Source: an uncultured Bacilli bacterium (GTDB taxonomy: Bacteria > Bacillota_I > Bacilli_A > RF39 > UBA660). From it: a stretch of DNA of 18,581 nucleotides. A program made the translations under genes and the position numbers. The notes under the pieces are model-generated. The model saw only the letters and a program-made list of their open reading frames with translations, had not been told where the DNA came from and ran no database searches. The stretch is from NCBI GenBank assembly GCA_944364005.1, contig CALVVW010000032.1, positions 1 through 18,581 on the forward strand, given 5' to 3'. This document shows positions 15,751 through 18,581 of this stretch, one piece after another; the stretch's first letter is position 1; the number at the start of each line of letters is the position of its first letter.

Positions 15751-18420
15751 CTACCAGCAAAAACTTAAATCAACATAATCATTTCTTTGCGAAGTACAAT
15801 TACCTGCAACATCACAAATAGTTTGACTATATCCAATCCATTGACCTTTGTTTGCAAAAATATCAACTCCAGCCTGTTGACCATTATAATTTAACTCTGG
15901 GAAATCCGTATTATTTCTATCATCCCAAGCACTAGCATAACGCATTCCAAGACCAGATCCAGTATCCTGAAAATATATACTAATATAATTACGGCTACCA
16001 TTTCCCCAAGGATCACCACAGGCAGATTCAAAACCAGTGTATTGCGGTGCCGTCCAGTCAATCATATATCGTAAAGTTAAAACATCACTTACATTTCCAG
16101 CATTGTCAATAACTCGATATTGACTAGTTCGATTCATCTCACCTAGCCACCACTCCTGCCAGTAATTTTCCGTATGCCATCCGTCACCATCATTATACTG
16201 TACTTCTTTAACATCGCTTCCACCACTATCATTAGGATATAAATAACGCCATATTCCATTACGAGACCAAGTACCCTGTGCATATTCAGCCCAAGTAGTA
16301 TCGTTTTTTAATGAATAACCAAGTGTAGGTTTTGTCTTATCTATGCTTATCGTAAACATATTCGAAATATCACTAACATTTCCTTGCTTATCTACAGCCC
16401 TAACATAGAAATTCCAATTACCTTCCCAACTAATAGTAACCGTCATCGAAGATCTATCACTATTAAAGCTTTGTTGCCAATGTGCAGAATCATAATCATA
16501 ATCTCTCTGCCACTTTACCAAATCATGAGAATATTCATAGTGATCAATTCCTACAGTACTCGTAGAACTCATCGTAATCGTAACATTTTGATTAGTCCAA
16601 CTTCCACTTGAATAACCATGTAAATTAATCGTTGGTTTAGTAGGTTTACAACTCTGCGTATTACATGCTACATTTTGTGTTACTACTCCACAACTTGCAC
16701 CGGTATAAGCATCCTTTTGTTTCTTTTCTTGCTTAAGTGTTCCTCCACCACAAGTGACAGAGCAAGACCCTTTATTATACCATCCTCCATTATCAACTTT
16801 TGTAGTACAATTTTTATATACTTTATAAGATAATCTTTTATTTGTCTTATGTCCTACTTCATCTCGTACTGTTACATACACATATTTAGTACTACCATCA
16901 TAACTTCCTGGAAGCGTCCAATTAGACTGACTCTTATAAGAGGTCCAACTTCCCCCTTTTTCATATCCTGTATTAGAAATATACATATCCAAATTAGCAG
17001 CAGTTGTTACATTATCACTAGCTGTTAAATTAATATAAACATTCTTAGATTGAAATCTATTATCTCTAGATGTAATATTTCCACTTAAGGATGGTGCAGT
17101 TTTATCAATTTTAAAATAATATTTACTACTCCAATTACTTGCTGTTCCAGCTTCATTGACAGCTCGAATACAATAAATACTATTTTTATCTTTATTATAA
17201 GTATAACTACTTGATAAATTACCACTCTTTTTTCCTGTACAATTTTCAGAATACTCAAAATGATCAATTGGTGATGTACTTCCAGTTGCCTTAAATTCAC
17301 CCCACCATAACGTATTAGATGTCCATTTATTTTGATTAGTTTGTACAGCACCTTTACTATTATCTTTACGAATTTTTGATGTTGGTACATTTGGTTTACT
17401 CTTATCTAGATATACGTCTACCGTACATGTTCTAGAATTACCAGCATTATCTTTAATAGTAAAGGTATGTGTCGTTGTCGTTTTTGTAAATTCCTTAGAA
17501 TATGGATTTTGTACACATCCACTAGCATCATCTTTACATTCTTGCTTAATTGTAAAATTTTGATTTGTCCAATTAGTTTTTGCTCCCTCTGCGGTTCCAC
17601 AGGTTGGTTTAACATTATCTATTTGATATAATCCTGCTTTCTTAGATAAAAGTGATGCATTTCCTAAGGCATCTTGTATTCCACTCGTCGTACTAGATGA
17701 CCAAGGTTCCACAACTAAATTATACTGTCCTGATGTTGTTGGAACATTCTTCTCTGGAATCTGATAAGATACTTTAGAAGTTCCCTTCTTATTTTTATAA
17801 CTATATTGATAAGTCTTTCCAACTTTCTTTCCAGAAGAATCTGTCCAATAATACTTAATTCCTGTATTTCTATTTAAACCACTTGGATCTTCTACTTTAA
17901 TTTTTACTTTAATATTTTTAGATTGTGTCCAATTATATTTTTCAGGTGTAATAGTCACAATAGGAGCTTCCGTATCTGGTTTATTCTCACAGGCAAAAGC
18001 ACCATCAATCCTATCTTCATAAACAATTTCCCCGCTCTCTCTGCAAACAAGAGAAGCTTCATATTTATATGCCGTATTTACCTTACGCACCTCAACATAA
18101 GTTTCTTCATCATCACTACAAGTAATAGTACTACTAGCAAAATCCTTAACTAAACTTCTATTTTTTAAATCTGAATATTTCAAAGTAATACATCCAGAAT
18201 TATTATTACCAAACAAATCTTTCGCATTACTATCAATATACAACTTAGCCCCTCTAACAATAGCTTCTTTATACACCTCAAATTTCCTATCTCTGTTAGC
18301 TTCTTGAATCTTAGAAACTTGCGGTAAAGCAAGTATCAAAATAACACCTATAATCGCAATAACTACAATAAGTTCAATTAAAGTAAAACCGTATTTTTTA
18401 TTTTTCTGCAACAAATTCAC
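15751..18420 (-). CDS. Giant type IV prepilin-like surface protein with Ig-like repeats and a thrombospondin-like module, 889 aa
   Basis: The N-terminus is a class III (type IV pilin) signal: short basic leader, cleavage expected after Gly11 in YG/FTLIE, Phe12 as mature residue 1, Glu16 at position +5, then a hydrophobic spine (to ~31). The pilin-like head (~35-145) contains paired Cys. The rest (~150-889) consists of Ig-like modules, each starting after a D-x-x-x-P linker (e.g. 149-153, 267-272, 338-343, 438-443, 693-698, 787-792) and ending with D-x-AGN-type turns. At 538-593 lies a Cys-rich insert with W547, CSVTCGGG (553-560) and further Cys at 577, 586 and 591, matching a thrombospondin type-1 repeat. 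The Cys-rich content implies disulfides outside the cell. The start is GTG 18420, with AGGAG 8 bases upstream. It is far larger than ordinary pilins (~150 aa), so it is probably an adhesive minor pilin or pseudopilin. Partner assembly genes are not in the window. Confidence 0.85.
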   Translation of the reverse strand: MNLLQKNKKYGFTLIELIVVIAIIGVILILALPQVSKIQEANRDRKFEVYKEAIVRGAKLYIDSNAKDLFGNNNSGCITLKYSDLKNRSLVKDFASSTITCSDDEETYVEVRKVNTAYKYEASLVCRESGEIVYEDRIDGAFACENKPDTEAPIVTITPEKYNWTQSKNIKVKIKVEDPSGLNRNTGIKYYWTDSSGKKVGKTYQYSYKNKKGTSKVSYQIPEKNVPTTSGQYNLVVEPWSSSTTSGIQDALGNASLLSKKAGLYQIDNVKPTCGTAEGAKTNWTNQNFTIKQECKDDASGCVQNPYSKEFTKTTTTHTFTIKDNAGNSRTCTVDVYLDKSKPNVPTSKIRKDNSKGAVQTNQNKWTSNTLWWGEFKATGSTSPIDHFEYSENCTGKKSGNLSSSYTYNKDKNSIYCIRAVNEAGTASNWSSKYYFKIDKTAPSLSGNITSRDNRFQSKNVYINLTASDNVTTAANLDMYISNTGYEKGGSWTSYKSQSNWTLPGSYDGSTKYVYVTVRDEVGHKTNKRLSYKVYKNCTTKVDNGGWYNKGSCSVTCGGGTLKQEKKQKDAYTGASCGVVTQNVACNTQSCKPTKPTINLHGYSSGSWTNQNVTITMSSTSTVGIDHYEYSHDLVKWQRDYDYDSAHWQQSFNSDRSSMTVTISWEGNWNFYVRAVDKQGNVSDISNMFTISIDKTKPTLGYSLKNDTTWAEYAQGTWSRNGIWRYLYPNDSGGSDVKEVQYNDGDGWHTENYWQEWWLGEMNRTSQYRVIDNAGNVSDVLTLRYMIDWTAPQYTGFESACGDPWGNGSRNYISIYFQDTGSGLGMRYASAWDDRNNTDFPELNYNGQQAGVDIFANKGQWIGYSQTICDVAGNCTSQRNDYVDLSFCW
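16645..16812 (-). other. Thrombospondin type-1-like module in the prepilin
   Basis: This is the coding region for residues ~537-592. Six Cys (538, 553, 557, 577, 586, 591) with an upstream Trp and the CSVTCGGG core match a thrombospondin repeat, including the closing CNxxxC. Confidence 0.65.
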
Positions 18421-18433
18421 ACAATCAACTCCT

Positions 18434-18447
18434 ATAGTATCTACTAT
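18434..18447. promoter_or_regulatory. Perfect dyad near the transcription start of the pilin-like operon
   Basis: ATAGTA-TC-TACTAT is a perfect 6+6 inverted repeat with a 2-base centre. It lies just downstream of the -10 (18451-18456) and next to the ribosome binding site (18429-18433), where an operator would block initiation. This function is inference. Confidence 0.35.
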
Positions 18448-18450
18448 AAA

Positions 18451-18480
18451 ATCATATCAACAAAAGAATAGATATGTCAA
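18451..18480 (-). promoter_or_regulatory. Promoter of the pilin-like operon
   Basis: The minus strand shows TTGACA (18480-18475, perfect), 18 bases, then TATGAT (18456-18451, 5/6). The predicted leader is ~25 bases to the GTG at 18420. Confidence 0.7.
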
Positions 18481-18581
18481 TAAAGAAAGAAAAAATAGTT
18501 AATACTATAAATGGAAATAATAAGTGTCCGCACATCTAATTACCTAAGTGTAAGTGATTTTATTGATTTAATAGTAACATG
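18481..18581. other. Window end, no gene seen
   Basis: About 100 bases of AT-rich sequence upstream of the pilin-like promoter. No open frame with a ribosome binding site, terminator or RNA gene could be supported. Confidence 0.5.

Noticed and set aside
17085..17615. Extra frames within the pilin-like gene on both strands (also 16384-16611 and 17923-18153)
   Set aside because: They are by-products of the AT-rich, repetitive Ig-like coding sequence; they have no start signals and low-complexity hydrophobic translations.

Overview
The base composition is strongly AT-rich, the Shine-Dalgarno sites are strong (AGGAGG type), the promoters are sigma-A-like and the intrinsic terminators end in U-runs. 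With an orphan Smr protein and a Gram-positive-type prepilin, this points to a low-GC member of the Bacillota/Bacilli, possibly an uncultured gut lineage. That placement is inference; there is no rRNA or housekeeping marker in the window. Long frames stay open with TGG for Trp, so the standard bacterial code fits. Almost everything is on the minus strand; only the SDR gene is on the plus strand.

Right end to left end in the direction of transcription: (i) 18480-14916 is a surface operon. It has a good promoter, an 889-residue type IV prepilin-like protein (Ig-like modules plus a thrombospondin type-1-like module), a 252-residue membrane-anchored protein, and a terminator. (ii) 14900-14643 holds a hairpin and the first ~50 codons of a TnpB (IS200/IS605 family), a decayed mobile-element remnant. 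(iii) 14591-9902 is one giant gene (1553 residues). Its C-terminus carries an apparently intact nucleotidyltransferase active site followed by a motif typical of archaeal (class I) CCA-adding enzymes; its N-terminal half carries four copies of a ~40-residue repeat. (iv) 9850-8660 holds a PfkB sugar kinase overlapping an orphan Smr-domain gene. (v) 8657-8409 is a small one-helix membrane protein gene whose promoter lies across the end of the Smr gene. (vi) 8215-5719 is an 801-residue bitopic membrane protein with three KKGFFS(R/K)FKK repeats next to its transmembrane helix, ending at a terminator. (vii) 5670-5156 is a small unknown gene behind a perfect consensus promoter. (viii) 3950-5023 (+) is an NAD-type short-chain dehydrogenase with a highly charged tail; it converges with (vii) on a bidirectional terminator. 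(ix) 3852-86 is a ClpX-type AAA+ unfoldase whose zinc-binding N-domain has been replaced by ~360 unrelated residues, followed by two genes of unknown function.

The most unusual items are the giant nucleotidyltransferase protein, the ClpX-like protein with a new N-terminal region, and the prepilin carrying a thrombospondin-like module. I do not see a complete known defence system, CRISPR array, tRNA or rRNA. Functions beyond the recognisable folds are inference.
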